Program-made: the position numbers and the translations under genes
In this document: piece after piece, positions 6,236 through 7,251 of the stretch
Position numbering within the stretch: position 1 is the stretch's first letter
How the letters are laid out: each line of letters starts with the position of its first letter
The notes under the pieces: model-generated
Database searches by the model: none
What the model was told of the DNA's origin: nothing
The model's input: only the letters and a program-made list of their open reading frames with translations
Source: Veillonella sp.
GTDB lineage: Bacteria > Bacillota_C > Negativicutes > Veillonellales > Veillonellaceae
NCBI GenBank assembly: GCA_018367495.1
Contig: JAGZGB010000081.1
Span: 1 to 7,251 of the forward strand
Direction: 5' to 3'
Length of the DNA stretch: 7,251 nucleotides

Positions 6236-6264
6236 TTGATAGATAGGAAATAATTTAGTACTAT
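6236..6264 (+). promoter_or_regulatory. Promoter of metQ
   Basis: TTGATA (6236-6241), a 17-nt spacer and TACTAT (6259-6264) form a good sigma-70-type promoter. Transcription would start near 6271, giving a leader of about 39 nt. This is too short for a SAM (S-box) riboswitch or T-box, which often control methionine uptake genes in Firmicutes; none is seen further upstream either. Confidence 0.65.
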
Positions 6265-6309
6265 AAATGTAATATTTTATATGAAATGATTGTAAAAGGA
6301 GTGTGTCTA

Positions 6310-7131
6310 ATGAGAAAATTTTTAGCATTAGCAGCTACTGTAATCCTTGGCGGTGCTTTATTGATCGCTGGTTGCGGTAATGACAATAACAAACAAGCTG
6401 CTAACAACGGCAAACAAGTATTAAAAATCGGTGCTACAGCAGTACCTCACGCAGAAATTTTGGAACAAGTTAAACCTGTCTTGGCAAAAGATGGTATTGA
6501 TTTACAAATCACTGAATTCACTGATTACAACACACCAAACATTGCTTTGGGTGATAAAGAAATCGATGCAAACTTCTTCCAACATGTACCTTACATGGAT
6601 GAATTCGCAAAAGCTCACAACCTTCCACTAGTATCTGCTGGTGGTGTTCACCTTGAGCCAATGGGCTTATACTCCCATCAAATTAAAGATTTAAAAGATC
6701 TTCCTAAAGGCGCTAAAATCGCTATCCCTAACGACCCTACAAACGGTGGTCGTGCATTATTGTTATTGCAAAAAGAAGGTCTTATCACATTGAAAGATTC
6801 CAGCAATATCTTGTCTACAATTCAAGATATCACTTCCAATCCTAATGGTTACCAATTTGTTGAATTAGAAGCAGCTCAAATACCTCGTTCTCTTGACGAT
6901 GTAGCTTTAGCAGCTATTAACACAAACTATGCATTAAATGCAGGTCTTAACCCTAGTAAAGATGCATTGGCAATCGAATCTAAAGATTCCCCTTACGTAA
7001 ACATCGTAACTGTACTTAAAGGCAATGAAAGCGATCCTCGCATCAAAAAATTGATGGAAGCTCTTCATAGCCCTGAAATCAAAAAATTCATTGAAGAAAA
7101 ATACAAAGGTGCAGTTGTTCCTGCATTCTAA
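6310..7131 (+). CDS. metQ: MetQ, methionine-binding lipoprotein of an ABC importer (NLPA family)
   Basis: Lipid-anchored substrate-binding protein of 273 aa, the normal length. The signal peptide MRKFLALAATVILGGALLIAGC has a clear lipobox (IAGC), so Cys22 becomes the acylated first residue. The NLPA domain fills the rest: IGATAVPHAEIL (40-51), DANFFQHVPYM (86-96), IPNDPTNGGRAL (139-150) and NTNYALNAGL (204-213). The aromatic/His, Arg and Asn residues in these segments match those lining the methionine site in MetQ structures. It should deliver L- or D-methionine to MetNI, but no metN or metI is adjacent, so it is an orphan here. Eight extra in-frame residues from 6286 are rejected because AAAAGGAG (6294-6301) sits 8 nt before the ATG at 6310. 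It has its own promoter. NLPA relatives binding other amino acids or dipeptides exist, so methionine is likely, not certain. Confidence 0.93.
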   Translation: MRKFLALAATVILGGALLIAGCGNDNNKQAANNGKQVLKIGATAVPHAEILEQVKPVLAKDGIDLQITEFTDYNTPNIALGDKEIDANFFQHVPYMDEFAKAHNLPLVSAGGVHLEPMGLYSHQIKDLKDLPKGAKIAIPNDPTNGGRALLLLQKEGLITLKDSSNILSTIQDITSNPNGYQFVELEAAQIPRSLDDVALAAINTNYALNAGLNPSKDALAIESKDSPYVNIVTVLKGNESDPRIKKLMEALHSPEIKKFIEEKYKGAVVPAF

Positions 7132-7159
7132 ACAATAAAAAGCTAGCCTTAATGATATG

Positions 7160-7197
7160 TACCCCCTTTACTGGACAACCAGTAAAGGGGGTATTTT
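7160..7197 (+). terminator. Perfect 15-bp hairpin at the IS end: likely terminator and SD-sequestering structure
   Basis: TACCCCCTTTACTGG (7160-7174), loop ACAA, CCAGTAAAGGGGGTA (7179-7193), followed by TTTTC. Transcripts entering from metQ would form the whole stem, which has a short T tract and can terminate them. The 3' arm contains AAAGGGGG (7184-7191), the only SD for the OrfA start at 7199, so the same fold hides that SD. Confidence 0.75.
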
Positions 7198-7198
7198 C

Positions 7199-7251
7199 AT
7201 GAGATATAGTTATGAATTTAAAAGAAAAGCAATTGAATTATTTAATCAAGG
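7199..7251 (+). CDS. IS3-family transposase OrfA, N-terminal fragment (runs off the window)
   Basis: Only 17 codons and 2 bases are visible: MRYSYEFKRKAIELFNQ. The pattern S/YxEFKxKAIELF is the opening of the helix-turn-helix OrfA proteins of IS3/IS150 elements, where it forms the first DNA-binding helix. The ATG at 7199 has AAAGGGGG 7 nt upstream, within the hairpin. In this family a downstream OrfB with the DDE integrase core is joined to OrfA by frameshifting; that cannot be seen here, nor whether this copy is intact. Confidence 0.85.
   Translation, partial: MRYSYEFKRKAIELFNQ

Larger units (their letters stand above)
7158..7251 (+). mobile_element. Left end of an IS3-family (IS150-like) insertion sequence
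   Basis: The sequence changes at about 7158 to TGTACCCCCTTTACTGGACA, which has the TGT start, C-rich stretch and TGGACA pattern of IS150-type terminal repeats. It is followed 41 nt later by the start of a transposase OrfA. The right end, the OrfB integrase and the target duplication lie outside the window, so the exact boundary is inferred from the terminal TG and could be off by a few bases. Confidence 0.8.

Noticed and set aside
6054..6309. SAM riboswitch or T-box upstream of metQ
   Set aside because: The candidate promoter leaves only about 39 nt of leader. The hairpin at 6139-6194 is better read as the menA terminator, and no S-box or T-box core motifs were seen.
6431..6631. 66-codon + frame inside metQ
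   Set aside because: It overlaps the NLPA domain in another frame, with no start signals.

Overview
The window is AT-rich DNA, consistent with a low-GC anaerobe of the Negativicutes and most likely Veillonella. That assignment rests on base composition and the overall look of the proteins; no database search was run. The content is ordinary chromosome: one tRNA gene, six complete or near-complete metabolic, transport or envelope genes, and the left end of an IS3-family insertion sequence at the right edge.

Layout from left to right. A tRNA-Ser(CGA) with its own terminator (9-141). A 12-TM MFS efflux pump of the Fsr (fosmidomycin resistance) family on + (232-1419), ending at a terminator shared with a convergent - strand pair. 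That pair, transcribed right to left, is ridA (2706-3077) and then a UPF0597/CyuA-type L-cysteine desulfidase or L-serine dehydratase-like gene (1457-2704), 1 nt apart. Next on - is a tightly coupled pair of secreted proteins of unknown function (3972-4916, then 3194-3970). They share one motif almost perfectly and look like diverged tandem paralogues. A divergent, repeat-rich, AT-rich regulatory region follows (4917-5156). Then come menA on + (5157-6053), a long hairpin terminator (6139-6194), and metQ (6310-7131), a methionine-binding lipoprotein with its own promoter. Six to seven residue-coding bases short of nothing else, the window closes with an IS3/IS150-type left end and the first 17 codons of its OrfA (7158-7251).

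How the genes work together. The clearest functional link is ridA with the cyuA-like gene. The desulfidase/dehydratase reaction releases the reactive enamine 2-aminoacrylate, and RidA hydrolyses exactly that intermediate to pyruvate and ammonia. MenA attaches the prenyl tail of menaquinone. MetQ would work with a MetNI ABC transporter encoded elsewhere, since no metN or metI lies beside it.

The most interesting signals are not new protein families but fine structure. (1) In the menA leader the only good Shine-Dalgarno lies 23 nt before the ATG, a hairpin fills the gap, and a 14-codon upstream ORF ends in an ATGA overlap with menA. (2) At the IS left end a perfect 15-bp hairpin buries the SD of the transposase gene and may also act as the terminator of metQ, whose own terminator appears to have been split by the insertion. 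(3) The divergent intergenic region has several related CTRTAC/GTATAG elements placed over promoter parts. I see no clear sign of a wholly new multi-gene system; the paired secreted paralogues are the only genes of unknown function.
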